Position numbers and translations under genes: made by a program. A stretch of DNA of 64,000 bases, from positions 297,383 through 361,382 of the forward strand of contig ML976724.1 of NCBI GenBank assembly GCA_010015655.1, read 5' to 3'. The stretch is from Bimuria novae-zelandiae CBS 107.79. Taxonomy: Eukaryota; Ascomycota; Dothideomycetes; Pleosporales; Didymosphaeriaceae. Shown one piece after another: positions 22,601-34,407 of this stretch (its first letter is position 1; each line of letters opens with the position of its first letter). The notes below the pieces were generated by a model. The model was not told where the DNA came from, made no database searches, and saw only the letters and a program-made list of their open reading frames with translations.

Positions 22601-23343
22601 TCGTGTCCTAGCATATCCTTGAGAACCTCCAGCGGAAAGGGTTCGGCATCAGCATTTGCGGCGGCAGCTGCTCGTGCTTTGCTATTTTCCATCAACTTTA
22701 CGTTCTCCTTGGTCTTTCCTGCTTCCTCTGGCCTTGTGACGTCGTCCAGGCTGCGCAGTACGCCTACGAGCCACAGCTCGGTGGCGACACGCAGCAGGAC
22801 CCTCTGTCGTGCGAGACGCTCCTTCTCCTCCTTTTCACGCACATCTTGCGCCAGCGTCTTCAGCTGCGATTTGTCCGGAGTGCTGAGACCACGCCCAAGG
22901 TACCATCCTAGATATCCAGTGAACTCGGTCGGTCCGAAGCGCTGATGGAGCGCGCTAACTACTTCGACGCCGGTCGCGATCTCTGCAGGGGTCTTGAGCT
23001 TGCAGAGACCTTCGTAGCACGCAGAAATGATCTCAGACAGGTACTTGTGGAGGGATAGCGTTTGCACATCTTGGAGGAACTGTGCTTGTGCTGAAGCTTG
23101 AATACCGGTTCGCAGGCGTTTGATGTAAGCCGTGTTCTTCTTCATCGACGAGTCGAGCGAGGCGTGGACGGGGAAGACATCTGCAGATTGTGAGCGGTAC
23201 CCGCGGTAGAGTGCGAAGCGGCGCATCTTACCTTGCTCGCCATTCCAAACTCTAATGTTGAGCTCACGAAGCTCTCCTGTGGACTGTTAGCGTATTCCAC
23301 ATACAGAGGAGGCTTGCTACGTACGTTTTCTATGACGCTCCAT
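19651..23343 (-). CDS. UPF2: Nonsense-mediated mRNA decay factor UPF2 (NMD2)
   Basis: Three exons: 23343-23325 (19 bp), 23276-23232 (45 bp) and 23180-19651, separated by introns of 48 and 51 bp. The product is 1,197 residues, within the usual size for UPF2. The two short exons give MERHRKRELRELNIRVWNGEQD, which leads directly into VFPVHASLDSSMKKNTAYIKRL and matches the conserved UPF2 N-terminus. Three MIF4G-type helical regions follow (about residues 30-240, 470-650 and 680-870). Then come a very acidic stretch (EEDDASASDEEDGPDDEDL) and a basic C-terminal UPF1-binding region (about 1,040-1,140). UPF2 bridges UPF1 and UPF3 on mRNAs with premature stops in the cytoplasm. The frame is intact despite a transposon less than 700 bp downstream. 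Confidence 0.95.
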
Positions 23344-26300
23344 AGCGGAGGTGGCGGTCCCGCAGCGGCGGAGGGGCGGGTGTTGAAGGCAAGGCGGGAT
23401 CGCTAAGATAGGCGGCGCACATAGGGTGGTCGGTCTATATCTGGCGCGGGGTTTGCGTGCATTTGACCTTTGTCAGTGCGCAGGCTCGAAAAGAGCAAGT
23501 CGGTTTGTGCGTGTGGCAGGCGGATCGTGTCGACTTTCCGCGGTGACGTGCTTGTAGTTGCCGTCGCGAAGTTCTCGTACCTGCGTTCAATGTTATCAGA
23601 TGCGGCCCGTGCGTCGCGGGGGTCAACCAAACGCGAAAGCCGCCCGCCAACCGTGGATGACGCGATGTTGAATGCGCAACAACACCATTGTATCGCTTTC
23701 CTTTCCTTCGGCTCATAGAGGCTTATTTGCTGTACGTGAATGAGAAAATGCTTCAAATCTCAAGCATCCTAGACAGATCGATACCCCCAAGAAGCAGCCA
23801 CTATTGATACCGGTTTTATAGATATGGCGCTGTTTGGTATCTTCACTGGCGTACTTTACGACGCACGAGCAGTATCGAGAACATAATAGCCCTCAAAGAA
23901 GATGATGTGTTATGTTAGAGCATTGGAATCATGCCTTCATGGCATAGCAACATCTCTGAATCTTACAAGGCTGCGCTTTCCCGCCCAGCTCAATCGCTCT
24001 TGCCTCGAATACAGTGCATCTGCCAGCGAACCACCTGGGCATCCGCAGCGTCAGGAGCATTCAATACCGCCACCGAGTCTCCACCCGAGGTAGCGCTGCA
24101 TCTCAAATATGGTTACAACGTGATAAAATATTTAAGGGAATTTCAAATAGCGAGCCTACCAGTCACAAAGAAGTAAAGTCGCCCTAGAAGCGCAAGCTCA
24201 GACAGCCTGGTGGAGGAAGGCGCAGACAGTGGACCATCAACACGAGCTGGGACACGGAGGGCGCTCCAGTCGAAGCCGCAGTTACGTCTCTACCACGGTT
24301 GACGCAATGCGATCAAGCACTCTGACGACGGCGCAGCAGAGGGTTCATAAGTTCGAGTCGGATAGGACTCTTGACAGGTACGCCATGGCAAAGCTGCCCC
24401 TGAACCCGATTGCGCCGGGTTGGTTCAGATGAGTCCCTGTACTCAAGACATTATTAAGGTATAATAGAGCAGAGAATTGCTCATGCTAGTCGTCGTCACT
24501 AGCAGCTTTGGTCAGGGGTACATACATAACTTCACCTGGGCAACCTAACCCAATGTCACTTCTGTGCCGAGTCGCGCGGGTTGCGTGGCACAGCAAACCA
24601 TATCCAATTATTACAGGTCCTGGCAGACCCTGATATGTTGAATAGCTTACACGTGTTAGTAGAGGTAGATCGAAATACGCCGTTGCGCATATTGCTAGCC
24701 GTATACCTGCACGACATCTATTCGTCAGCTCTCGGCTCAGGCGGCCGTTGATCAGCGCATTCCCGACGTCCGTCCGTCTCGCCGCAGTAGGCGAGATCAT
24801 TCCTCCGATTAACGATCGGAACTTGGACCACATGGAAAACAACCCGATGATATGCTAGCCCCGCTCAGCCTCAGCTTTATGTATAGCAGCAGCGGGCGAC
24901 TTCTGGAAGGAAACGTGCTGCAATGATGCATTGTCGCCATGCATGCTGTAGCACCCACACTGCCGCAAGTCGGTGGGACTGGTGCGGCGCTCAAACAGCG
25001 TCAGCGGGCTCTTCAAGTGCATGCGTTGGTAAGTGACGGTGCGATTGCGAGATGATCACGATTCACGCTGCTTGATGCGACCAAATGAATAGGAGGAAAG
25101 TTCGATGTCGACATGACTTGGTGTGGGAACCCACCCGTGGACCGAAGCCTGACCACACACAGCGAGTCAAACCCAGTGAGGAGGCTTTGATTGCAAAGGT
25201 CAAGATCCGGCACGTTGACACAAACGGGTTGCTTGGCAATAGAAACCCCAGGGCGAGGTTACGGAGCACGTTGAAATTCTTTACCCGCCATCGCAAGCTA
25301 CCGACGCAGCGTGATGATGCCATGGAAATGCTCCATTCTGCTCATACCGGGTCCACCGCGGCGGCTAGCTGCCAACTACAGCATGTGCAATTCTCGGTGA
25401 TGAAAAAAAAAAGACTATTCTCAGCACAAAGTCGTTCCCGCTACAGCGTTGCAACACGAAAATGGACAATATTGAAACTGGGATGGTCGTCGTCTAATCT
25501 GGGCAGTCGTGCCCCTATGGAGCGTGACAAGCGAGCATCCAAGACAACCAAACATCCAAATTAACCAGCGCAACATGCGAAGTTTCACGCCGCTGGGCAT
25601 GGCGCATCGGCTACGCGAGGCTGTTCCTTGCGGTGATGCGCAATAGGAATAGCCAGGCTGGGCAGCCGTCCAGAACCTGCAGCGCTGTTGATACAACCTT
25701 GGGGCCCTGTGCCAATCGGACGGCATCAGCACCGAATGAGAATGCACTACTCATACCAACATACAAACATACCCGGCCCCTCGCCAGCAGTGCTTTCTGC
25801 AGGTGTTTCGTTTCCTCCTTCTCTTCAGCAGGAACCTCCCTCGCGTTATGACCCCTCACTCGCTTCTGGCAGACTTTTAATGAGAGGTTGAGGTGCAACT
25901 GCCGTTCTTTCGCTACCTGTAATTCCCTACTTACGCTCGTTCGCCTTCCCGATTTGGACGACCACGAGTTCTCGTTGTATAGCCGCCATCAATAGCAACC
26001 CGGGTTGCGCTGTATTCAGCTGTTCTTTTCAACATCGCCGCTCGCATCCCAGACAGTACGCCCTCGATTATCTAGCGTTGTGCGACCCTTCCTGCTGGCA
26101 AGCGTGCTCGTATCACTTGAACACCTCTCTACCGCCCTGGGTCTCTTCTCGATTTCCTCGCCTCTCCCGACGTCACCGAGTGCGCAGCTATAATATCACC
26201 GCTTTCACTCGCCCAGCTCGACTCCATATCAAGCGTTATCGGCCGTCACTAGGATTTCGATATAGCCTACAGCTGTCTCGCTACCGCGCACCCCGCTCCA

Positions 26301-26375
26301 TCGTAGTCTACGTGCCCCGCCTGGGTCAACGCTTTTTGGATCGCGACTCTTTATCGGCTCCAACACCTGAGAGCT
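23344..26375. other. Long intergenic region between UPF2 and chitin synthase (divergent genes)
   Basis: About 3 kb with host-like composition. Several frames of 60-160 codons occur on both strands (for example 25,085-25,564), but none has recognisable motifs or a supporting neighbour. The last about 500 bp before the chitin synthase ATG is rich in C and T (CTCGC, TTCTC), as in fungal promoters and 5' leaders, and chitin synthase leaders are often long. No transposon recognised. Confidence 0.45.
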
Positions 26376-29041
26376 ATGGCGTGGGACCATGTGAGCATCT
26401 TTGCTCGCGCGGCAGACGAAAATGGCATCATCGACATAGCTGACCCGTGGCCGGCGAAGGATGTAAGTCGCGAATCGAATGGTACTTCGAAGCGCGTATC
26501 TAACCATTGTTAGATTGTCTATGTAGCCATTGTCGGCACTTGCATGGTAGCTGCTCTCCTCGAGTGGTTTCTTTGGGTGGCCGCATTTCTGTACTGTTTG
26601 GTCAAGTGTTTCCAGAAAGCCGAAACAATCAGTATCCGCATTCTCTCTGTCATCATGATGATCCTTTTCACTGCACTACGGTATGCCTTCCTTGAATTTT
26701 CGCGGACGCAGAGCTAATTCACCCCAGTGCTATTTTCTTGCCGATCATGGTCGTCACCCTGCCCTTGCCGCCTCAGGTCACAAAGTACTTCCCGAACGAC
26801 ATGGTCCAAATCCTTCAATGGTTCGCTTTTTGGTCGTTTGCCGGTCTCCTCACCATCCCGTGGCTGTTCTGCGTCTATCAGCTCGTCACTCATTCGGTCG
26901 GTCGTACAAAGAGGATCAAGTCTGTGTTGGATGAGGCATCTGCACCTAAGGTCGTCATCGTCATGCCTTGCTATAAGGAAATTCCCGAGATCCTATTGCG
27001 AACGGTCGACTCCCTCGTGGACTGCGACTACCCGCCGTCGTGCTTGCACATATTCCTTTCTTTCGACGGAGACCAGGAGGACGAACTCTACCTCAACACC
27101 ATCGAGAAGCTCGGCGTTCCCCTGACCCTCGATTCCTATCCGAAGTCCATCGATGTGACATATCGCAGCTGCCGTATCACTGTATCTCGATTCCCTCACG
27201 GTGGAAAGCGCCATTGCCAGAAGAGAACGTTCAAGCTCATCGACAAGATCTACACCGAGTACCTCAAGCGCAACGACAACCTGTTCATGCTCTTCATCGA
27301 CTCCGACTGCATCCTCGACAAGGTCTGCATCCAGAACTTCATGTATGAGATGGAACTCAAGCCTGGGAGCAAGAAGAATATGTTGGCCATGACGGGTGTC
27401 ATTACCTCTACAACGGAGAAGAACTCACTCATCACCCTCCTTCAGGACATGGAGTATATCCATGGTCAACTCTTTGAGCGTTCGGTCGAATCTGGCTGCG
27501 GTGCTGTTACCTGCTTACCTGGTGCGCTGACCGTCCTTCGTTTCTCCGCTTTCCGCAAGATGTCCAAATACTACTTCGCCGACAAAGCTGAGCAGTGTGA
27601 CGACTTGTTCGATTACGGAAAGTGCCATCTCGGGGAAGATCGCTGGCTCACCCACTTGTTCATGATTGGCGCACAGGAACGCTATCAGATCCAAATGAAC
27701 ACTGGTGCTTTCTGCAAGACCGAAGCTGTGCAAAGTTACCGATCTCTCCTCAAGCAGCGGCGTCGTTGGTTTCTGGGCTTCATCACGAACGAAGTCTGTA
27801 TGTTGACGGACATACGTCTTTGGAGAAGGTACCCCATTCTTTGCGTTGTCCGTTTCATGCAAAACACCATCCGAACTACCGCACTTCTGTTCTTCATCAT
27901 GGTCATGGCTCTTCTCACGACATCCCAGAAGGTCAAAAATCTCCCTGTCGGTTTCATCGCCATCTCGCTCGGACTTAACTGGCTTCTCATGCTTTACTTC
28001 GGTGCCAAGCTCGGTCGTTACAAGATCATGCTCTACCCTATCATGTTTATAATCAATCCCTTCTTCAACTGGATGTACATGGTTTACGGTATCTTTACTG
28101 CCGGGCAGCGTACCTGGGGAGGTCCTCGTGCAGATGCCGGAACTGCGGATGCCACCACAACCCCAGCCCAAGCCATCGAACAGGCCGAAGCTGCGGGCGA
28201 CGATCTCAACGTTGTGCCCGAAACATTCAAGGGTGCGGCGGCCGCACAAAAGGGACGTCCAGCTCCTGTACCGCTTCAACCTGCCGATCACATCGAAGGT
28301 CGCTTTGCTCCTGCAGAACGTCTACCCAATGGCTGGTACCAACAAGGGTCGAACGATTCTGGTCTCACTCTGCCAAACATGATGCCCAGGAACCCCAACG
28401 TCCCCAATGTCCCGCTGCACCCCCGTTCTTCTATGGACTCTATGGTTTCTGGAACGTCTGCTGAGAACTCTGTCTACCTACCACGCCGTGTCGAATCGTT
28501 CATGGATGCATCAGACGCGTCCATGTACCACAAGGCCCAAGCTACCCAAAAGCCTGCCGGAGGAGCCTACTTTGAAGCCGAGAACAGCTACAATTCTCCC
28601 TACGAAGGTGGTGCTGGTTCTGGCAAGCACAACTACCACGAGTCTGTTGATTCTCTTTCCGACGAATCCCTTTACATGCCGCAGTCGAAGGAGCCACAAA
28701 GACCACCTCATTCGCGGGGTCCTAGTGACTTTAGTCCCTACGCGCCGGCCACAAACTCACCTCTTAGTCAAAGCGGACTAGAGACTCCTCAATCAGCCTA
28801 CAGCAACCAGCAGCGCGACCCGCGGCAGGGTAGGAGCCCGCTGGCCCGCTCTGCCTTTACAGCGCCCCCACAGGAGCTCGGCATCGAGCTACAACAGCAG
28901 CAGCAGCGGGGGTTAATGCGCGATGTCTCACCAACACCGTTTACTTCGCTACCTGTCGACGATGAGCCCCACCACCAGCGCCGAGGGTCCAGGGACTCCG
29001 ACAAAAGGCGCAAGAGGCTAAGCAAGAAGCCTCCAAAATAA
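26376..29041 (+). CDS. Chitin synthase, division III, class VI (ChsD)-like
   Basis: Three exons: 26376-26462, 26514-26680 and 26728-29041, with introns of 51 and 47 bp, giving 855 residues. Exons 1 and 2 encode the N-terminus MAWDHVSIFARAADENG and two membrane segments. Exon 3 carries the family-2 glycosyltransferase core: VVIVMPCYKE, the metal-binding DSD (about 276-278), the GEDRW motif (about 387-391) and the signature QRRRW (about 428-432). Further membrane segments follow to about residue 540. The enzyme polymerises UDP-GlcNAc into chitin at the plasma membrane. There is no myosin or cytochrome-b5-like domain, which argues against classes IV and V. The roughly 300-residue C-terminal tail is low-complexity (Pro, Ser, Gln) and ends in a basic patch (KRRKRLSKK). 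Class VI against VII is inferred and needs a tree. Confidence 0.9.
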
Positions 29042-30012
29042 GTCAAACTGGCTAATCATTTCACATCACTCGTTCTTCAGCTTTTTAGCCATCATCCATT
29101 TCCTTGTAATTCGCATACAAAAGTCGGCCTCCTTTTTGAACAGGTGTTCGAGCATTTCTTATTCTACGCTTCCTTTCTTGCGACAGGGACCGAGTTCCCT
29201 TTTCTTTGCATAGTCAATCGGCGTCGAATGCGCTGCTGTATATACTAGCTTGACTTTATAGGACGAGGGAGCGATGACGCGGGAATGGCCGCCATGACTG
29301 GATCATCAGCTCTACTACTACTAGTTTTTCCTTGAGAATGGGAGGCGGAGGCATCAAGAGGTCTCTGGGGTATATAGTCGGCATGGGAAAGTGTACACAA
29401 GATTAATGCTAATCGATGACGGTATGTTCTGTGTGCGCATGTGTGTTTGGGAGCGTTGCTATGCGCGTTGCGTCGTGCAGAAAGTAGTGCCGTGCGGATG
29501 TGGTACGCTATGGATGTACCTGCGCGATACGGCAGGGTAATGTGGCTGGGCGGAGGATGCCCCGTCGAAAGGCGTGCTCTAACATGGGCTCGGCAAGGGA
29601 CGTGATTTTCTTTACCGTACCAAGTGCTAGAGCAGGGCGACAGATCGTCGCCGTGTATACATACAGGGAAGCTAGAAGTGTAGCAAGATCATGGCGAGGC
29701 TGGAGTTGGTGTTTGGGGAGTGTGGATTGGGAGGTTTTGCGATGACGTCACGTGCCCCGGCAAGCGCGAACATTAGCCCCCCGGCGTGAAAAGCAACGTG
29801 CCGATAAAAGATATCACGCATCAGATCGGATATCTTCAGCAGCGAGCTTTAACTATGCGTTTCCAATGAAGCAAATCCTCCAATTTCTCATTCGCTTCTG
29901 AAAGTTTGATTCGCACGGCGGGATCGTGCAATTGACGGCGCCGAACTCTGGAACTGCGCGGCGTTGATAGATACCGAGCAGAGTAGGAGCAAAAAGTAGG
30001 AGTAAACCAAAA
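29042..30012. other. Intergenic region
   Basis: The 3' region of the chitin synthase gene and the promoter of the L-2-hydroxyglutarate dehydrogenase gene. A small frame at 29,500-29,745 has no support. Nothing else recognised. Confidence 0.4.
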
Positions 30013-31230
30013 ATGTTAGCGCAAAGAGTTAGTGGTCGGGCTCTGAGTAGGAGAGGGTTGCTGAGAAGGAGCTTTGCGACGAGTGTGAGACGGCAAGCCG
30101 ATTTCACGCATGCGGTCATAGGCGGAGGCGTCGTTGGACTGGCAATTGCGCGACAGTTGCAGGGACGGGAGGGCGCATCGACGGTGTTGATCGAACGGCA
30201 TGGCAGCGTGGGTACGGAAACCTCTTCGCGCAACTCCGAAGTCATACACGCGGGGTTGTACTATGGGCCCGACTCGTCCAAGACACACCTCTGCATCCGC
30301 GGGAAATCCATGCTATATGAAATCTGCGCTAAACACTCTATCCCGCATCGTAACACGGGGAAATGGATTGTCGCACAGGACGACACGCAACTCAAAGCGC
30401 TGGAGGAAATTCACGAATTTTCAAAACAGGTCGGCGTACCGACGAGGTTTCTTACCAAAGAGGAGGCAAAGAGGCGCGAACCAGATGTCCGTGCCGAAGC
30501 AGGCACACTCGAAAGCTCAACCACCGGCATCGTCGACAGCCACGCCCTCATGCAGTACCTAGAAGGCGACTTCGAACACCACGGCGGCATCTGCGCCTTT
30601 AAATCCCCCGTCGTGCACATCTCGCCCATCAACTCTGGTCGGGGAGGCTGGGAAATTACCATCCGAACCGAAGACGGCGAGGAGGCCACCATCACCGCAG
30701 AAACCCTTGTCAACTCCGCCGGCCTGGCTGCGATCCCGCTCTCGAATATGATTCTGCCGAAGGAGAGGCACAGAAAACCGTTTTACGCTAAAGGAACGTA
30801 TTACTCGTACCCGATATCGCATCCTAAACCTTCGACGCTGGTGTACCCAGCTCCAGTGCCTGGCCACGGCGGTCTGGGCACGCATCTCACGCTCGACATG
30901 GCGGGACGCATCCGCTTCGGGCCGGACGTCGAGTGGACGGATTCACCTTCTGACTATGCTCCCAACCCCAAGAACCTCTCCGCTGCCCTCGACGACATAC
31001 AGTCGTACCTTCCGGGCATCGACCGTGATGCTGTCGGACTGGACTATGTCGGCATACGGCCGAAACTGGGCAAGGCGAGCGCGACGAGTGGCGGGAAAGG
31101 GTTTGTGGATTTTTGGATTGAGAAAGAGGAGGGATTTGAGGGGTTCGTGAATTTGTTGGGGATTGAGAGTCCAGGGTTGACGAGCTGTTTGGCTATTGCG
31201 GAGAAGGTGGAGGGGTTGATGTATCGGTAG
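30013..31230 (+). CDS. L-2-hydroxyglutarate dehydrogenase, mitochondrial
   Basis: Intronless, 405 residues from ATG 30013. The first about 28 residues are rich in Arg, Ser and Leu with no acidic residues (MLAQRVSGRALSRRGLLRRS), a good mitochondrial presequence. The FAD-binding motif VIGGGVVGLAIARQL (about 35-49) follows. The conserved T(E)TSSRNSEVIHAGLYY block (about 69-85) and the C-terminal LLGIESPGLTSCLAIAE are typical of the L2HGDH branch of the D-amino-acid-oxidase-like family. The enzyme oxidises L-2-hydroxyglutarate, a side product of malate dehydrogenase, to 2-oxoglutarate, and so repairs metabolite damage. It stands alone between an intergenic stretch and an F-box pseudogene. Confidence 0.93.
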   Translation: MLAQRVSGRALSRRGLLRRSFATSVRRQADFTHAVIGGGVVGLAIARQLQGREGASTVLIERHGSVGTETSSRNSEVIHAGLYYGPDSSKTHLCIRGKSMLYEICAKHSIPHRNTGKWIVAQDDTQLKALEEIHEFSKQVGVPTRFLTKEEAKRREPDVRAEAGTLESSTTGIVDSHALMQYLEGDFEHHGGICAFKSPVVHISPINSGRGGWEITIRTEDGEEATITAETLVNSAGLAAIPLSNMILPKERHRKPFYAKGTYYSYPISHPKPSTLVYPAPVPGHGGLGTHLTLDMAGRIRFGPDVEWTDSPSDYAPNPKNLSAALDDIQSYLPGIDRDAVGLDYVGIRPKLGKASATSGGKGFVDFWIEKEEGFEGFVNLLGIESPGLTSCLAIAEKVEGLMYR

Positions 31231-31542
31231 GGAGGTGTGGAGGAAGTGGTGAGATAGAAATTTTTAGGAGATGCATAGAATGGGTGTGAAATCTAAAATT
31301 TTACATGTAATTATGCGTAGTTTACATTTTTATTTTTTTCGAGCGTAGTGCGCCCGTGTTCATATTACCGTAGGTCCAGTTTTGTATGGAGCACGAGGAC
31401 GAAGACCGCGACCTACTAGACCCACACCGGCTTAACGACCATGCGAGCTATTCCCACGCTAGTCATCGTCCAGGCACAACCAAACCGTTTGTCCGCAACT
31501 CGGACCCACAGTAAATGGGCTAACCCGGCATTCCTTGAGATG
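31231..31542. other. Intergenic region
   Basis: Short AT-richer tail after the dehydrogenase gene (about 31,260-31,340). Nothing recognised. Confidence 0.4.
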
Positions 31543-32407
31543 CTACAAGAAATCATTCCAAGCGTACAGTCGCCCTTCCCGAGACGTTCCCCGACAGGTA
31601 GTACAAAACACGCCTTGCTCAAACTGATCACCAGTTGCGTTGGACCATGGCGCAAAAACAGTGAGCATATGCATGCAGGACCACTCATGCAAAGGCTCAG
31701 ATACCGTCACGACGGCTTCTTGGCGGCGAGGTGAGAACAGTGTGAAACCAAGAAGTATCTGTTGTACATACAATGTCTGATTCAGCATCCTTGCAAAGGA
31801 GGACATGAGGTATACATCGCGGCGATCCCACCTCCTGGTAGCAGATTGCTGAAGCAAGAATCCCTCAGGGCAGTCGTACAGGATCTGGCGCTCAGAAAAC
31901 TGGAATTTTGGTCGCCCCGTTTGTGAAGGTGCAAGGAAAGGGCCGGAAGCTAGGCTAGTTGGCGAGACTTTCGCGTGAAATGTTGACGGTGTTGGACAGC
32001 CATTCTGCATCTCTGGGAATGCCGAAGGGCGTGACACCTATGGTATTCGGATGGATGCATTCAAAGCAGGCCCAGAGGCACGTCGGGAGGTAAAAGTAAT
32101 GTCCTGGTCACTCGCATCCATCGCACTCCCTCTGTTGGAGCTTGCGACAAAGTTGAGGGGCGGTAATGCACTCTGAACACTGCAGGGCGATCATCCCTTT
32201 CCCCGTATTTGGAACGACAATGAGAGCTGGGCGTAGCAGCGAGTCGACGAAGGCATGTGAGGACCGATTACAGCGACGAAACTGCATCAAATCGCTGATT
32301 GAGAGGTTTTCGAGGATGTAGAGCAGCAGCTCATCTGGTAGAGCTAAAAGTTTGCCGAGTGTGCTGTTCTTGGACACCGGTGAGGTAAGAGAAGAGATGG
32401 GCGGCAT
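31543..32407 (-). pseudogene. F-box domain protein gene, probably broken
   Basis: From ATG 32407 the frame gives a clear F-box (LLALPDELLLYILENLSISDLMQFRRCNR, first about 45 residues of 99). It stops at TGA 32110-32108 just after a CxxC pair (CSEC...CDGCE). The same frame then continues plausibly (PGHYFYLPTCLWACFECIHPN). Coding potential moves to another frame at about 32,037-31,543, which carries FSERQILYDCPEGFLL and a second Cys pair (GVFCTTCRGT). I read this as one F-box gene of about 290 residues broken by a nonsense codon and a frameshift. F-box proteins are substrate adaptors of SCF ubiquitin ligases. An unrecognised intron could instead join the parts. Confidence 0.5.
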
Positions 32408-32779
32408 GCGGTTGAGAAGTCAGTCCAGGTGGAACATGCCAAATGGGCCGGTGTCCTTGGGCATATCGTGCTTGTAGGTCAAGCTCTCGATATCGATTCT
32501 GGTAGGATGCGCCATCATGGAACGAGCCGTGCGATATGATCGGACAAAAGCGTATGGCAGTAGAAAGTGTATGCAGTTGGAGGAGTGAAATTTGGAGTGA
32601 AATTTGGTGGATGAAAATATTTGAATTGCACGTCTGTGTACTTTCATGGCTTGTCTCGGTAGATCTTGGAAGGTTCAGCCACTATTCAGTCTCTCAACAA
32701 CCCCGCGGGTGTAGGAAGCCTTACCCATTTTAAGCATATCGAAATCGATGCTAACCATGGTAGCTGAAAATTGTCCTGT

Positions 32780-33647
32780 CTAGTCGCTTACGGCACCGCC
32801 CTCCACGTAAGTATTCTTATCAAAATCTCCCACGACGTGCCTGCTCCTCGCCCAAGTTCTGATCGCATCAAAGTCTTTACATGTATGCGTGGTCCTAGCG
32901 CTAGCTATAGTCCTTTCCTGGCTCTTGCTCCAAGACCATGGAATCGTCGCGGTATCTGCACTGCACATCAAAGCCTGCCTCAACTGATCTATGCAGTGGT
33001 CAGCCCGGACATCAGTATCATTGACATAATAGTCTGGGTTTAATTTTCTGCGGATGAGATTGAGGCAATACAGCTGGTGAAAGACCTCCAAACCGGTAAC
33101 GTAATGACTTGGATCAGCGGGAAGCCGCGAAGTGGCGTTGGGAAGCTGGGCTGCTTCCGCGGCGGTAATCCACGACAGGCCAAAATCTTTGCGCACATGT
33201 TAGTGACGTCGCTGTGGTTACTAGAGCATTATTTTACCATATAGGTCTTCCCATTCCCTGTCTACCCTCGGTGAGGGATCTTCCATGTAGATGGTTTTCC
33301 TTCCATTTGCGGAAGGGTCAAAGACTACCGTTTTATAGCGGACATGGTTTTGCACAGGCGCTGTAAAGATTGATTAGCAGCTACCTAAGAATATCGGTGA
33401 CCAGTGCAAGCTTACAATATACGGTTGCAAGCCCTCCACGTGAGCGTCTGTACAGAAGGAATGCGGTAGCGAAAAACAACAACGAGCCTGCAAACCAAAA
33501 TATAGACGCGTATAAGAAAGCCATTTTCTCGTAGATTTTGGTGGGTTTATACAACTTTTTGTGCATAACGCCTTCTTCGACATCCGGAGCCCCGTCGCGT
33601 GCGGTCTCGAGCAGCGGTTCGGAATGTTCCTCTTCGTTTCGGCCCAT
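32780..33647 (-). CDS. UstYa-like (DUF3328) protein
   Basis: Three exons: 33647-33416, 33360-33238 and 33186-32780, with introns of 55 and 51 bp (donors GTAAGC and GTAAAA), giving 253 residues. Exon 1 encodes an acidic N-terminus and one membrane segment (FLYASIFWFAGSLLFFATAFLLY, about 43-65). Exon 2 has the family's SPRVDREWEDLY stretch. Exon 3 begins DFGLSWIT and carries the two metal-motif regions. UstYa-family proteins are membrane-anchored oxidases that modify and cyclise ribosomal peptides and other metabolites. Their HxxHC motifs are imperfect here: HQLYC at about 155-159 and RADHC at about 179-183. Either the enzyme is divergent or it has lost activity. No precursor peptide or second UstYa gene is nearby. 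Confidence 0.82.
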
Positions 33648-34407
33648 GATGCCCAGATACTCAAATGCAAGGCGCGATATGCGTTTTGGTGGACGTTAGA
33701 ATCCCAGGGCGCGCGTAAAGTGAGGTAGCGACAGGTGCATATAACGTGCGAAACGGTGGACGTTGAAATAGAAGTCTGATCAAGCTCGTACCCCCCACCC
33801 GCCTTGCAGCAACATGAGTAAGCTTTGCCGTCATATCTTCGTGCGAATAAGCCTATTGATGTCCGAAGCCTGTCGCTTATCATTCAGCGGATCGTAGTCC
33901 TTGTCGACGATGTCATCGCTCTCTAGCCCCATCGGGAAGGTGTGACTGGCGAGGATTTAAAACATCATTGGTCAGTGATGATGCGAAAAACCAAGGAGTA
34001 GTAGAAGAGTATTGAAGAACAGCTAGAATTAACTATGGAAAAGAGCTCATAGGAAATAATTATGGAGATAGAGAAGGTGTGACGGTTATGAGGAGACGCG
34101 GATCACGTGTGCCACGTGGCGGTGGTCTGGTGCTGCTTCCTCGTCTTATCAAGCACCTCTTACCTCAACAGGATCATAGATACGTCATGTAAATAGACCC
34201 TACTGCTGGCCCGTGGAGAGCGCAGCAGGAACAGAACACTTCAATACAACACAATTTACTGTAACAGAAGGCGACAGCGTTTTCGCCGAGCCGCTCCACC
34301 ACCTCTGTGCTATGGTGATCGATCACTTCATTACACTAATACGGCCTATTTTCATTCATGCACTTGAGTATACATAGTGCAAGCAAAAAGATCTTATTTT
34401 GTAGTTA
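33648..34407. other. Intergenic region upstream of the UstYa-like gene
   Basis: Ends at the mariner insertion. A minus-strand frame reaching 33,883 overlaps the first exon of the UstYa-like gene in another frame and is a shadow. No other feature recognised. Confidence 0.4.

Noticed and set aside
25085..25564. 159-codon plus-strand frame in the UPF2-chitin synthase spacer
   Set aside because: Composition is irregular, no motif is seen, and it lies in a region with competing frames on both strands.
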